A stretch of DNA of 64,000 bases, taken from contig NZ_JAPIVT010000015.1 in the NCBI RefSeq assembly GCF_026239735.1, positions 62,001 through 126,000 of the forward strand. The letters are read 5' to 3'. Shown in pieces: positions 26,699 to 35,768 of this stretch (its first letter is position 1; the number at the start of each line of letters is the position of its first letter). This DNA comes from Pedobacter sp. MC2016-05 (GTDB lineage Bacteria; Bacteroidota; Bacteroidia; Sphingobacteriales; Sphingobacteriaceae). The position numbers and the translations under genes were made by a program. Below the pieces are notes generated by a model, which was given only the letters and a program-made list of their open reading frames with translations, had not been told where the DNA came from and searched no databases.

Positions 26699-27193
26699 AT
26701 GAAAAGATTATTTATAGCTATCGCAATAGCATGTTCTACCTTAATAATGTTACAAAGTTGTAATACGGCGAAAAGAGTAACAGCAGGTGTAACGGGTAGC
26801 AGAGGTACAGTTGTTCGCGAGTGGGTGGTAAGCAATGTTGCCTTAGAGGGTTTACCTGATGGCGCTGTTCAGGGTTTATTCGGAGAAAAATCATATAAGT
26901 GTTTCCAAGGTAGTACCTGGAATTTAACAAACAGCGGTAACGGTTCTTATACTTTACCTGCATCAAGTACATGTGGTTCGGTAATGCAGACTATTTTCTG
27001 GTCGGCTGCCCCAAAAGAAGAAACTTTTCAATTTAAGAAAATATACGAAGGCGATAAAGCTAAAAACGTTACAGAAGGTTACCGTTTAGTTTTAACGGAA
27101 CTTTCGAGCACACAAATGGTTATGAAATCTCCTATTGAGTTTGGTGGTAAAACAGCAAACATCATTTTAACTTTCGTACCTGCGGCAAGATAA
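26699..27193 (+). CDS. Lipocalin-like lipoprotein
   Basis: The 164-residue protein has a lipoprotein signal peptide with lipobox LQSC (Cys21), so it is anchored in the inner or outer membrane. After a short linker (TAGVTGSRGTVVREWVVSNV) the rest is beta-rich, with FQGSTWNLTNSGNGSYTLP and TANIILTFVPAAR at the end, fitting the small lipocalin-like fold common in Bacteroidota. Ligand and role are unknown. It is a single gene with its own terminator. Confidence 0.75.
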   Translation: MKRLFIAIAIACSTLIMLQSCNTAKRVTAGVTGSRGTVVREWVVSNVALEGLPDGAVQGLFGEKSYKCFQGSTWNLTNSGNGSYTLPASSTCGSVMQTIFWSAAPKEETFQFKKIYEGDKAKNVTEGYRLVLTELSSTQMVMKSPIEFGGKTANIILTFVPAAR

Positions 27194-27218
27194 TTCATCT
27201 ACTTGCCAAATAATGCGA

Positions 27219-27248
27219 AGAGCACTTCTAAAAAGAGGTGCTTTTTTT
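27219..27248 (+). terminator. Terminator after the lipocalin-like gene
   Basis: The stem AGCACTTCT / AGAGGTGCT (one G-T) is followed by seven T. Confidence 0.85.
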
Positions 27249-27369
27249 GTTTAGTTACTTTGTTCAATAGTTCATTAGTATGGCGCCTAACCTAATGACT
27301 AATTAACCAATCGGCCAGTGAACTATTCGTTTGTTACAACAAAATGATTTTCAAATCGACCCAATATTG

Positions 27370-27377
27370 TACTTTTG
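27370..27377 (+). promoter_or_regulatory. -7 box of mqnE
   Basis: TACTTTTG matches TAnnTTTG, with transcription expected near 27384. That places ATG 27395, not the earlier in-frame ATG at 27344, as the translation start. Confidence 0.5.
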
Positions 27378-27394
27378 TGCAAAATAAATCAGGA

Positions 27395-28588
27395 ATGAAT
27401 ACAACTGAGCAAGTTGAAAAAATATTAGCTGATACTTCATTATCAACTGAACTACAAAACATAGCACATAAAGTTCTCCATAAAGAACGTATTACTTTTG
27501 ATGAAGGCGTTTATCTTTACGAGCATGCAGAATTAGGTTATTTGGGTGTTTTGGCAAACTTCATCCGTGAGGAAAAGCATGGTGACAAGACTTATTTCAA
27601 TCGCAATTTCCATTTAGAGCCCACAAATCTTTGTGTTTACGATTGTAAGTTTTGTTCTTATTCCCGTTTAATAAAGCAAAAGGAAGAAGGCTGGGCCTTA
27701 ACGATGGAGCAAATGCTTGATATTGTAAAAAAGTATGATGATGAACCGGTAACCGAAGTGCATATTGTTGGAGGTGTTTTGCCTCAATATGATGTGGCTT
27801 TTTACTCTGCATTATTTACTGCAATTAGAGCGCATCGTCCTGATTTACACGTTAAAGCGTTAACGCCTGTTGAGTACCACTATATTTTCAAAAAAGCGAA
27901 GATTGATTATGCTACGGGCATGAAGCTGATGAAAGATGCTGGTTTACAATCTATGCCAGGCGGTGGTGCCGAGATTTTTCATCCTGAAATACGAGAGCAA
28001 ATTGCTAAAGATAAGTGTACAGGCGAACAATGGCTGGCTATACATGAAGAATGGCATAAATTAGGGATGAGAAGTAATGCAACGATGCTTTATGGCCATG
28101 TAGAAGAGTTTAAACACCGTGTTGACCACATGGAAAAACTCCGTGATTTGCAGGATAGAACTGGCGGTTTTCAAACCTTTATTCCTCTAAAATTCAGGAA
28201 CCAACACAATCAAATGAGCAATGTAGCCGAATCTTCAGTGATAGAAGATTTGAGGAATTATGCCATCGCCCGTATTTACATGGATAATTTTGACCATATC
28301 AAAGCTTATTGGGCAATGATTAGTCGCGAAACGGCCCAACTGTCGTTAAATTATGGTGTCGATGATATTGATGGAACCTTAGATGACACTACAAAAATTT
28401 ATTCTATGGCTGGTGCTGAGGAGCAAACCCCTGCAATGAGTACCCGCGAATTAGTAGAATTGATTAAGCAGGTTGGGCGTAGAGCTATAGAACGTGATAC
28501 CTTATATAACGTAGTTACCGACTTCGAAAATGTTGTTTTTGAAGAAGAAAAGAAACCAGCTTATTATAAGTTGCCAGTCGTAAATTAA
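27395..28588 (+). CDS. mqnE: Aminodeoxyfutalosine synthase
   Basis: This radical-SAM enzyme of the futalosine route to menaquinone joins 3-[(1-carboxyvinyl)oxy]benzoate to S-adenosylmethionine. The 397-residue protein has the CX3CX2C cluster motif CVYDCKFCSYSR (Cys80, Cys84, Cys87), VTEVHIVGGVLPQYD, and MPGGGAEIFHPEIREQI, typical of MqnE rather than MqnC. The start at 27395 (MNTTEQVEKI) lies just after the -7 box. It is followed by a histidine phosphatase gene and mqnA in the same direction. Confidence 0.95.
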   Translation: MNTTEQVEKILADTSLSTELQNIAHKVLHKERITFDEGVYLYEHAELGYLGVLANFIREEKHGDKTYFNRNFHLEPTNLCVYDCKFCSYSRLIKQKEEGWALTMEQMLDIVKKYDDEPVTEVHIVGGVLPQYDVAFYSALFTAIRAHRPDLHVKALTPVEYHYIFKKAKIDYATGMKLMKDAGLQSMPGGGAEIFHPEIREQIAKDKCTGEQWLAIHEEWHKLGMRSNATMLYGHVEEFKHRVDHMEKLRDLQDRTGGFQTFIPLKFRNQHNQMSNVAESSVIEDLRNYAIARIYMDNFDHIKAYWAMISRETAQLSLNYGVDDIDGTLDDTTKIYSMAGAEEQTPAMSTRELVELIKQVGRRAIERDTLYNVVTDFENVVFEEEKKPAYYKLPVVN

Positions 28589-28675
28589 TGATAGAATGAG
28601 TGAATGACAGAATAAGTGAATTATGGCGATACGCTCAGTTTAATTCAAAAATTAATCATTCAATAAATTTAAAAA

Positions 28676-29299
28676 ATGAAGAGTATTTATATTATCCGCC
28701 ACGGCGAAACAGAACTTAACAGACAGGGAATAGTACAAGGCAGAGGTATAAATTCAGACTTAAACGATACAGGAAGGGCACAGGCTGAGGCTTTTTATCA
28801 AAAATATAAGGATATTCCTTTCGATAAAATTTATACTTCTGAATTAAAACGTACCTGGCAAACCGTTCAAAAATTTATTGATGCCGGATTACCGTGGGAA
28901 AAACTTTCTGGTTTAGATGAATTAGCTTGGGGAGTTTGGGAAGGCAAGCCGAATACGGAAGATTCTAGAGATGCTTTTCGTGAAATGTTGCAAGCATGGG
29001 AAGACGGTAATTACGCTGCCCATTTTGAAGGTGGCGAAAGTGTGCAGGATGTTTACGAACGCTTGAAACAACCGATGGAAGTGCTATCCACACGGCCTGA
29101 AGAAGAAACCGTTTTACTTTGTATGCATGGCAGGGCAATGCGTGTGTTTCTTTGCCTTCTTCTTGATAAACCGCTAAGCGAAATGACAGAGTTTCCGCAT
29201 CAAAATACGGTTTTGTATAAAATGGGATTTGAAGATGGAAAGTTTACCGTTCTTGAATTTAATAGTGCCATTCATTTGGATGGTTTAGTGATTGGGTAA
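28676..29299 (+). CDS. Histidine phosphatase superfamily protein
   Basis: This is a phosphoglycerate-mutase-like phosphatase that works through a phosphohistidine. The catalytic RHGE motif is in IYIIRHGETELNRQGIVQGR (His9), and the second histidine is in LCMHGRAMRV. At 207 residues it is a normal small member. It lies 87 bases after mqnE and its end overlaps the longest reading of mqnA, so it probably shares their message. The natural substrate is unknown: alpha-ribazole phosphate, fructose bisphosphate and other targets are all possible in this family. Confidence 0.88.
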   Translation: MKSIYIIRHGETELNRQGIVQGRGINSDLNDTGRAQAEAFYQKYKDIPFDKIYTSELKRTWQTVQKFIDAGLPWEKLSGLDELAWGVWEGKPNTEDSRDAFREMLQAWEDGNYAAHFEGGESVQDVYERLKQPMEVLSTRPEEETVLLCMHGRAMRVFLCLLLDKPLSEMTEFPHQNTVLYKMGFEDGKFTVLEFNSAIHLDGLVIG

Positions 29300-29342
29300 C
29301 CTGCTTAACGCCAAACGCGTAGCGCAAAACATATATAAACCA

Positions 29343-30083
29343 TTGAATAAGATTAAAATATCGGCTGTTGCCTATACCAACACCAAAGCTTTTATATACG
29401 GATTAGAGCATTCGGATATCATTAATAAGATAGAATTAAGTTTAGATATTCCTTCAGATTGCGCTGCCAAAGTAATTAGTGGTGAGGTAGATATGGGTTT
29501 AATGCCCGTGGCTGCAATCCCCTTAGTTCCAAATGCGAATATTGTTGCAGACTATTGTATCGGTAGCGATGGCGCAGTTAATTCTGTGTTTATTTTTAGT
29601 GATGTTCCAGTTGACGAAATCAAAACCTTAAGGCTAGATTCTCATTCAAGAACTTCTAATAATCTGGCTAAAGTGCTGTTGAAATTTTATTGGAAACAAG
29701 AAGTAGAATTTACAAAAGACCCTGCTGCAAAGACTGATGCCGTTGTTTTGATAGGTGATAGAACCTTTGGAAAAAAAGATGATTATGCTTTTGCTTATGA
29801 TATGGGGCAGGAGTGGAAGAACTTTACCGGTCTCCCTTTTATGTATGCAGCCTGGGTAGCTAACAAAGAAATATCACCAGCCTTTAAACAAGAATTTAAT
29901 GCTGCTCTAAAACTTGGTTTAGCAAACAGAAATGAAATTTTGAAAGACTTACCGCACACAAATAATTTCGATTTAGAAGATTACTTGTATCATAAACTCC
30001 AGTTTGAGGTTACCGAAGATAGAAAGAAAGCAATGAAATTGTTTTTAGGCTATATTGAGGAGTTGGAGAAAGAAAAAGTTTAA
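29343..30083 (+). CDS. mqnA: Chorismate dehydratase (menaquinone biosynthesis)
   Basis: MqnA removes water from chorismate to make 3-[(1-carboxyvinyl)oxy]benzoate, the substrate of MqnE. The product shows ISAVAYTNTKAFIYGLEHS, GEVDMGLMPVAAIPLVPNA, DSHSRTSNNLAKVLL and LGLANRNEI, the periplasmic-binding-like MqnA fold. I placed the start at TTG 29343 because family members begin with (M)xKIxIS. A TTG at 29292 would extend it by 17 residues and overlap the phosphatase gene. No ATG is available near either point. Confidence 0.93.
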   Translation: MNKIKISAVAYTNTKAFIYGLEHSDIINKIELSLDIPSDCAAKVISGEVDMGLMPVAAIPLVPNANIVADYCIGSDGAVNSVFIFSDVPVDEIKTLRLDSHSRTSNNLAKVLLKFYWKQEVEFTKDPAAKTDAVVLIGDRTFGKKDDYAFAYDMGQEWKNFTGLPFMYAAWVANKEISPAFKQEFNAALKLGLANRNEILKDLPHTNNFDLEDYLYHKLQFEVTEDRKKAMKLFLGYIEELEKEKV

Positions 30084-30177
30084 ACCAGATTTTATATATT
30101 ATTTAAATCGTCAAGCAGTTAGAAGAGTTTAAATCTTATCCGAAATATTTAGAAAACTTAAACGTGGCAAAACTAAT

Positions 30178-30219
30178 AAAAAAAGGCAATCCCTATTTTT
30201 TGGAATTGCCTTTTAAATT
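30178..30219. terminator. Bidirectional terminator between mqnA and hpf
   Basis: AAAAGGCAAT (30181-30190) pairs with ATTGCCTTTT (30205-30214). On the minus strand it ends in a long T run, giving a strong terminator for hpf. Confidence 0.8.
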
Positions 30220-30534
30220 TTAATGTGCTTTCATTTTTCCAGCAATGGTTTCCAGCTTACTTTTTAACTTTGACAATGCACCGGTAAGTGCCAAATCATA
30301 GTTATTTCCCAGGTTTGCTACAGCGATTGGTTCTTTTCCAGCAATTTTTGCCTCAATTAAGCAACGTTTGTCATCCAAGCCTTCTTTACTGCCGTTCTCA
30401 TCAGATAGATGCACCTCTAAGCGGGTAATTAAATCGTCAAACCTTCCTAATGCGTCATTAATGGCTCCTTTAATTTTATCTTCGTATTCCTGGTGAATGG
30501 TTAAATTTTTGTCGGTATTCAGTTGAATCGTCAT
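30220..30534 (-). CDS. hpf: Short HPF/RaiA-family ribosome hibernation factor
   Basis: This protein binds the 30S subunit and silences ribosomes in stationary phase or stress. The 104-residue length fits the short form. The fold is suggested by the N-terminal strand, the helix EYEDKIKGAINDALGRFDDL (residues 16-35), the paired strands ITRLEVHLSDENG and RCLIEAKIAGKEPIAV, and the C-terminal helix ALTGALSKLKSKLETI. It is a single gene with a strong terminator. Whether it drives 100S dimers is unknown. Confidence 0.8.
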   Translation of the reverse strand: MTIQLNTDKNLTIHQEYEDKIKGAINDALGRFDDLITRLEVHLSDENGSKEGLDDKRCLIEAKIAGKEPIAVANLGNNYDLALTGALSKLKSKLETIAGKMKAH

Positions 30535-30958
30535 AGTAAAAAGATTAAGTTAAATATAATAGCTTAACAGTTCAGGTGAAGAAACGTTTTTAAAATACGA
30601 TAAATAAATGCCCCTTTCTGCAAACACGCTAATATTTTATATCGGCTGGAATGTAATTGTCTAAGCCTCTTGCTGGACAAACTTTGTTTTTAAACCAGAT
30701 AGAAACGACCACGGAGTGCAACGAAGTAAAGTGGATAGCGGGACTGCAGTATCCGATAGGTACAGAACTGTTCATTTTTCATAGGATAGATGATCATTTA
30801 AGTTTGCATCAATTAAACGTTACTAACGCTAATCTACACTAGGATATCAAGGTTAGTGACTTTTAAAAGTTCTTTAACAATCTTTCAACTTTTCAACAAA
30901 ACTGCCGGAGAACGATGAATGATGTTATCTTTATAGCTTTTGCAAATTACTATTAGTT
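30535..30958. other. Intergenic region without a clear gene
   Basis: This 424-base gap between divergent hpf and mutS includes a 61-codon frame (30657-30842) that starts with TTG. It covers CACGGAGTGCAACGAAGTAA and GTGGATAGCGGGACTG, which look like dispersed-repeat sequence rather than protein code. No good tRNA, riboswitch or terminator was seen. Confidence 0.5.
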
Positions 30959-33571
30959 TTGGCTAAAGACACGAATAAAGAAACCCCGTTAATGCAACAA
31001 TACAACGCTATTAAGGCGAAGTATCCAGGTGCACTTTTACTTTTTAGGGTTGGAGATTTTTACGAAACCTTCGGCGAAGATGCCATAAAAACTGCCCAGA
31101 TTTTAGGGATTGTACTCACCAGAAGAGGCACAGGACCGAACGGTGGAGCCCTCGAATTAGCAGGTTTCCCTCACCATTCCTTAGATAATTATTTGTCGAA
31201 GCTGGTTAGGGCTGGGCAAAGGGTAGCTATCTGCGATCAATTGGAAGATCCGAAGGCAACAAAAACAATCGTGAGACGTGGTGTTACTGAATTGGTTACT
31301 CCTGGTGTTGCTTACGGCGATAATATTGTTAATCAGAAATCAAATAATTATCTGGCTTCTGTTTATTTTGATAAAACGCAGATAGGCATTTCGTTTTTAG
31401 ATATCTCCACGGGAGAATTTATGATTGCTCAAGGTAACAGCGATTATATTGATAAGCTTTTACAAGGCTTTAAACCTACAGAAGTAATCTTTCAAAAATC
31501 TAAACGTCAGGCTTTTATAGAGCACTTTGGTGATCGGTTTTATACTTTCGGGTTGGATGAATGGCCCTACACATCAGATTATGCTGAAGAAACTTTAACT
31601 AAACATTTTGATGTCGCCTCGCTGAAAGGTTTCGGAGTTGAGCGATTACAAAGTGGAATCATCGCAGCAGGCGTTGTTTTACACTATCTGGGCGAAACGG
31701 AACATCGAAATTTACAGCACATCACTTCAATTAGTAGAATTGAGGAAGATCGATACATGTGGTTAGATAGGTTTACTATCCGGAATCTTGAATTGGTAAA
31801 CTCTGCAAACGACAACGCAGTTACTTTATTCGATATACTTGATCACACTTGTACGCCAATGGGTGCTCGTTTGCTCCAGAAATGGATTATCATGCCTTTG
31901 AAGGAATTAAAGCCAATTGAAGAACGCTTGGGCATGGTCGATTTTTTTGTGAAAAATGAAGAAGTTCAACAGGAGTTTCTAACTCATATCAAACAAATCG
32001 GCGACATTGAGCGATTGATTTCAAAGGTCGGCTTACAACGTGTTGGACCACGTGAATTGGTCGCGTTGAAGCGGGCTTTGATTCATATTGAGGCAGTTAA
32101 GAACCTCGCTGCCAAGTCGAAAAACCCGTTCCTAATCAAAATCGCCGACCAACTAAATCCTTGTTTGGCAATTCGCGACCGGATTGAAAGAGAACTTCAG
32201 CCAGAACCGCCAGCATTATTGATTAAAGGAAATGTAATTAATGATGGTATTGATGAAGACTTAGATCGCTTGCGCAAAATCGCTTTTGGCGGTAAAGATT
32301 ATTTGGTGCAAATACAGAAGCGTGAAGCTGAAGCAACAGGAATTCCCTCACTAAAAATTTCTTTTAATAACGTTTTTGGTTATTATTTAGAGGTTACGCA
32401 TACCCATAAAGATAAAGTTCCTGAAGGTTGGATTAGGAAACAAACCCTGGTTAACGCCGAGCGATACATTACGCCAGAACTTAAGGAATACGAAGAGCAG
32501 ATTTTAGGGGCTGAAGAGAAAATTCAAGCCATTGAAATTAGGTTGTATAACGAATTAATGTACGAAACGGCTAGTTATATCAAACCGATTCAACTCAATT
32601 CGTTTTTGATTGCGCAATTGGATTGCTTGTTGTGTTTTGCTCAACTGGCAGAGAAAAACCATTACACTAAACCGACTGTAAATAAAGAAAAAGTCCTTGA
32701 TATTAAGGGTGGCCGACATCCTGTTATCGAAAAGCAATTGCCAGTTGGCCAAGAATACATCACCAACGATGTTTATTTAGATACTGATTCGCAACAGATT
32801 ATTATGATTACCGGACCAAACATGGCGGGTAAATCAGCAATTTTGAGACAGACCGCTTTGATTGTTTTAATGGCCCAAATGGGAAGTTTTGTTCCTGCTA
32901 AAGCTGCTGACGTCGGTTTGGTAGATAAAATTTTCACTCGTGTTGGCGCATCTGATAACATCTCTTCTGGCGAGAGTACTTTCATGGTGGAGATGAATGA
33001 AACGGCCAGTATTTTAAATAACATTTCGGATAATAGTTTGATTCTGTTGGATGAAATAGGTCGCGGAACAAGTACCTACGATGGTATTTCGATTGCCTGG
33101 GCCATTGCAGAGTTTTTGCATCAACATCCAACCTCTCGTCCGAAAACTTTATTTGCAACACACTACCACGAATTAAACGAATTGGCTAACACGATGCCTC
33201 GTATTAAAAACTTCAACGTTTCAGTTAAGGAGATGACTAATAAAGTGATCTTCTTAAGAAAACTGGTCCCGGGTGGAAGTGAGCATAGTTTCGGTATCCA
33301 TGTGGCGAAAATGGCCGGGATGCCACCGAAGTTAATTGGTAGAGCAAATGAGATTTTGAAGAAACTCGAAATCGATAGGACAGAGGGGCAAAGTATCAAA
33401 GACAGCATCAAAAAGGTTCAAAATCAAGCTTACCAACTACAAATGTTCGCTATTGACGATCCTGTTTTGGTTAAGATTCGCGATGCGCTGAATAATCTGG
33501 ACGTAAATGCGTTGACACCAGTTGAGGCTTTGTTGAAGTTGGATGAGATACAAAGATTGATAAAAAATTAG
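30959..33571 (+). CDS. mutS: DNA mismatch repair protein MutS
   Basis: MutS recognises base mismatches and small loops and recruits MutL. The 870-residue length is normal. The mismatch-contact motif GDFYETF (Phe34, Glu36) is near the N-terminus. The ATPase domain has the Walker A loop TGPNMAGKSAIL near residue 618, the Walker B LLDEIGRGTSTYDG, and the conserved THYHEL. I accept the TTG start at 30959 because MAKDTNKETPLMQQYNAIKA fits the family and no ATG is nearby. It stands alone, with no mutL in the window. Confidence 0.97.
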   Translation: MAKDTNKETPLMQQYNAIKAKYPGALLLFRVGDFYETFGEDAIKTAQILGIVLTRRGTGPNGGALELAGFPHHSLDNYLSKLVRAGQRVAICDQLEDPKATKTIVRRGVTELVTPGVAYGDNIVNQKSNNYLASVYFDKTQIGISFLDISTGEFMIAQGNSDYIDKLLQGFKPTEVIFQKSKRQAFIEHFGDRFYTFGLDEWPYTSDYAEETLTKHFDVASLKGFGVERLQSGIIAAGVVLHYLGETEHRNLQHITSISRIEEDRYMWLDRFTIRNLELVNSANDNAVTLFDILDHTCTPMGARLLQKWIIMPLKELKPIEERLGMVDFFVKNEEVQQEFLTHIKQIGDIERLISKVGLQRVGPRELVALKRALIHIEAVKNLAAKSKNPFLIKIADQLNPCLAIRDRIERELQPEPPALLIKGNVINDGIDEDLDRLRKIAFGGKDYLVQIQKREAEATGIPSLKISFNNVFGYYLEVTHTHKDKVPEGWIRKQTLVNAERYITPELKEYEEQILGAEEKIQAIEIRLYNELMYETASYIKPIQLNSFLIAQLDCLLCFAQLAEKNHYTKPTVNKEKVLDIKGGRHPVIEKQLPVGQEYITNDVYLDTDSQQIIMITGPNMAGKSAILRQTALIVLMAQMGSFVPAKAADVGLVDKIFTRVGASDNISSGESTFMVEMNETASILNNISDNSLILLDEIGRGTSTYDGISIAWAIAEFLHQHPTSRPKTLFATHYHELNELANTMPRIKNFNVSVKEMTNKVIFLRKLVPGGSEHSFGIHVAKMAGMPPKLIGRANEILKKLEIDRTEGQSIKDSIKKVQNQAYQLQMFAIDDPVLVKIRDALNNLDVNALTPVEALLKLDEIQRLIKN

Positions 33572-33581
33572 GGATTATTTG

Positions 33582-33929
33582 ATGCCTGCTGAAAAAATTA
33601 AAATCCTTTTTGTTTGCACTATCAATCGAATGAGAAGTGCTACTGCCCATAAGATATATGAGCGTGGCGATAGATTTGAAGTTAAATCTGCAGGAACAGA
33701 TACATCTGCCAGTGTTGTAATTTCAAGTGATTTATTAGTATGGGCAGATAGTATAGTTGTTATGGAAAGACATCATCGGAATTTTATCCGAAAGAGCTAT
33801 CCAGAAATTTACAACAACAAGAAAACATGCTGTTTATATATTCCAGACGATTATGATTACATGCAGCCTGAATTAATAAATATTTTGGAATATAAATTTG
33901 AAGATGTATTTAAGCGAGGATTAATATGA
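33582..33929 (+). CDS. Low-molecular-weight phosphatase-like protein
   Basis: The 115-residue protein has the P-loop CX5R motif CTINRMRS (Cys12 to Arg18) near the N-terminus, as in low-molecular-weight protein tyrosine phosphatases, followed by SAGTD and VVMERHHRNFI. It is shorter than typical LMW-PTPs (about 150) and belongs to a small group common in bacteria whose substrate is unknown. It starts 10 bases after mutS, and its stop overlaps the next gene start (ATGA), so all three may be co-transcribed. Confidence 0.82.
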   Translation: MPAEKIKILFVCTINRMRSATAHKIYERGDRFEVKSAGTDTSASVVISSDLLVWADSIVVMERHHRNFIRKSYPEIYNNKKTCCLYIPDDYDYMQPELINILEYKFEDVFKRGLI

Positions 33930-34423
33930 TAAAAACGAGAAACTCCTTTTGGTTAATCTTAACACTCTCACTTGTCTTAACCGCCTGTGGTTCCAGAAAA
34001 TATACCGTTAAAAACGACACGAAAGCAGCAAAAGCAGCTGATGCGATGTCGAATTTGAAGAGTAAACAACTTTACAAATTCATTACCGATTGGACTGGTG
34101 TGAAATATCGTTTCGGTGGATTAGATAAAAATGGAATCGATTGCTCAGGTTTTGCTTTTTTATTGGAGAAAGAAATTTATGGCGTAACCTTACCCCGAAT
34201 TTCCCGCGACCAAGCCAAAGCTGTAAATAAAAAAAGTATCGATCGTTTACAAGAGGGCGATTTAGTGTTCTTTTCTTTCGGAGGCAATGAGGTAGATCAT
34301 GTTGGCGTTTATCTGAATAATGGCTTTTTCGTACATGCAAGTACGAATAGAGGTGTTATTGTTGATGATTTGAATTTGCCAGCTTATCAAAGGGTTCTGG
34401 TAAAATCGGGTTCGGTTAATTAA
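33926..34423 (+). CDS. NlpC/P60-family cell-wall hydrolase lipoprotein
   Basis: This membrane-anchored endopeptidase probably cuts peptidoglycan stem peptides. The lipoprotein signal ends LVLTAC (Cys21). The NlpC/P60 domain (about 45-160) has catalytic Cys73 in GIDCSGF, His125 in VDHVGVYL and His137 in FFVHAST. At 165 residues it resembles E. coli Spr/MepS. Its start overlaps the phosphatase stop by 4 bases. Processing to outer-membrane attachment is inferred. Confidence 0.92.
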   Translation: MIKTRNSFWLILTLSLVLTACGSRKYTVKNDTKAAKAADAMSNLKSKQLYKFITDWTGVKYRFGGLDKNGIDCSGFAFLLEKEIYGVTLPRISRDQAKAVNKKSIDRLQEGDLVFFSFGGNEVDHVGVYLNNGFFVHASTNRGVIVDDLNLPAYQRVLVKSGSVN

Positions 34424-34434
34424 TAATCCTAATA

Positions 34435-34456
34435 TCCGTTGGTTGAAACCAACGGA
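34435..34456. repeat. Short palindromic repeat unit
   Basis: TCCGTTGGTT and AACCAACGGA form a tight hairpin, followed by CATTGCAGTCTGCTTTAGCT, a second stem (CAGTC/GACTG). I recall similar paired hairpins dispersed in related genomes, but only one copy is seen here. It could also help end the preceding transcript. Confidence 0.5.
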
Positions 34457-34563
34457 AATGACACTGTACAGGTTTATGCTGCATCCATTTCATTGCAGTC
34501 TGCTTTAGCTGACTGTAAAAGATAATTTTCAAACTAAAACTCTTCAATCTTCGTTATAAAACT

Positions 34564-35031
34564 ATGCGAATATTTTTTATAATCTGCTTTTCTTTAATTA
34601 CTTATTCGGTTAATGCACAGGTGAAATTACTTACGCTTGATGATTTGGATAAACGTATCGCTCAAGGAAAAGATACCACTTATGTGATTAATTTCTGGGC
34701 AACCTGGTGTTCGCCATGTGTGGCAGAGTTGCCTAATTTTGAAAAATTAAGATTAGCTAACCTTAAAAAGCCTGTAAAAGTCCTTTTGGTGAGTTTAGAT
34801 TTTAAATCAAAATTGCAGAAAAAAGTTATTCCGTTTGCACAAAAGAATAATATTAAAGCTGAGGTTTTCCTTTTAAATGAGCCAGACCAGCAACAATACA
34901 TCGAACGAATTGATAAAAAGTGGTCGGGAGCGATACCTGCAACGTTGTTTGTGAATATGAAAGTAAGGCGTTTTTACGAAAAGGAATTCACTGAGCAGGA
35001 ACTGAAAAATACTTTGTTAAACTTAAAGTAG
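34564..35031 (+). CDS. Exported thioredoxin-like protein (TlpA/ResA type)
   Basis: This periplasmic disulfide oxidoreductase has a signal peptide ending near residue 18 (TYSVNA) and the active site FWATWCSPC with Cys49 and Cys52. The 155-residue length suits TlpA/ResA-like proteins that keep thiols reduced, for example during cytochrome maturation. Six bases separate it from a second thioredoxin-fold gene, so the two form an operon. The partner protein is unknown. Confidence 0.88.
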   Translation: MRIFFIICFSLITYSVNAQVKLLTLDDLDKRIAQGKDTTYVINFWATWCSPCVAELPNFEKLRLANLKKPVKVLLVSLDFKSKLQKKVIPFAQKNNIKAEVFLLNEPDQQQYIERIDKKWSGAIPATLFVNMKVRRFYEKEFTEQELKNTLLNLK

Positions 35032-35037
35032 GATATT

Positions 35038-35643
35038 ATGAAAAATTTATTTCTAATTGGTTTTATGTTGATTTCCAGCTTTGCCGTTGCGCAATCAGAG
35101 GGTTATAAAATTGGAGATTTAGTTAAAGATTTTGCATTAAAAAATGTTGATTCGAAAATGGTTTCGCTCGCTAATTACAAAGATGCGAAAGGATATATCG
35201 TAGTTTTCACCTGCAATACATGTCCTGTCGCTAAAGGATATCAGGAAAGAGTTTCTGCCTTGAATGCATCGTATGCAAGCAAAGGTTATCCTGTTGTGGC
35301 TATCAATCCTAACGATGCTGGTGCCGTTCCTGACGAAAGTTTTGAGAAAATGCAGGCTCTGGCTAAAGAAAAGAATTTTAGCTTTCCTTATCTGTTAGAC
35401 CCGAATCATGTGGTAACCAAACAATTTGGCGCTTTAAAAACACCTCATGTTTTTGTGTTGAGTAAAACCGATAAAGGAAATGTAGTGGAATATATCGGTT
35501 CAATCGATAATGATGCAGAGGGTGAAAATCCAGATAAGGTTAATTATGTTCAGAACGCGATTAGCGAATTATCAGCTGGTAAAAAACCAACAATTTCAAG
35601 TACTAAGGCTGTTGGTTGCAGTATAAAATGGAAAAAGGGATAA
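35038..35643 (+). CDS. Exported redoxin/peroxiredoxin-like thioredoxin-fold protein
   Basis: The 201-residue protein has a signal peptide (MKNLFLIGFMLISSFAVAQS) and an AhpC/TSA-like fold with FTCNTCPVAKGYQERV (Cys59 and Cys62 in CxxC). KTPHVFVL carries the cis-proline typical of thioredoxin folds. The CNTCP motif is typical of a Bacteroidota redoxin group, and its redox partner may be the neighbour at 34564. Peroxidase activity is not certain. It is the second gene of the pair and is followed by a dispersed repeat. Confidence 0.85.
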   Translation: MKNLFLIGFMLISSFAVAQSEGYKIGDLVKDFALKNVDSKMVSLANYKDAKGYIVVFTCNTCPVAKGYQERVSALNASYASKGYPVVAINPNDAGAVPDESFEKMQALAKEKNFSFPYLLDPNHVVTKQFGALKTPHVFVLSKTDKGNVVEYIGSIDNDAEGENPDKVNYVQNAISELSAGKKPTISSTKAVGCSIKWKKG

Positions 35644-35670
35644 TCGCTTATCCCTTTTCTTAAAGCTCCA

Positions 35671-35758
35671 TCATTGCGAGGCACGAAGCAATCCCATTCA
35701 ATAAATAAGTTAAGATTGCTATCCCGAAAGGTCGGGAAAAGCTCTACTTCGCAATGAC
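35671..35758. repeat. Dispersed repeat family A, copy 4 (full palindromic unit)
   Basis: TCATTGCGAGGCACGAAGCA at the left and TCGCAATGA at the right are inverted relative to each other, with the inner hairpin TCCCGAAAGGTCGGGA. This is the most complete unit of the family and lies between convergent genes. Confidence 0.75.
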
Positions 35759-35768
35759 CAAAAGCTAA

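Noticed and set aside
30657..30842. A 61-codon frame starting with TTG before mutS
   Set aside because: It covers sequence that looks like an intergenic repeat. No promoter or family pattern was seen.
34435..34456. Reading the TCCGTTGGTT hairpin as a simple terminator of the NlpC/P60 gene
   Set aside because: No T run follows and the sequence looks like a dispersed palindromic unit.
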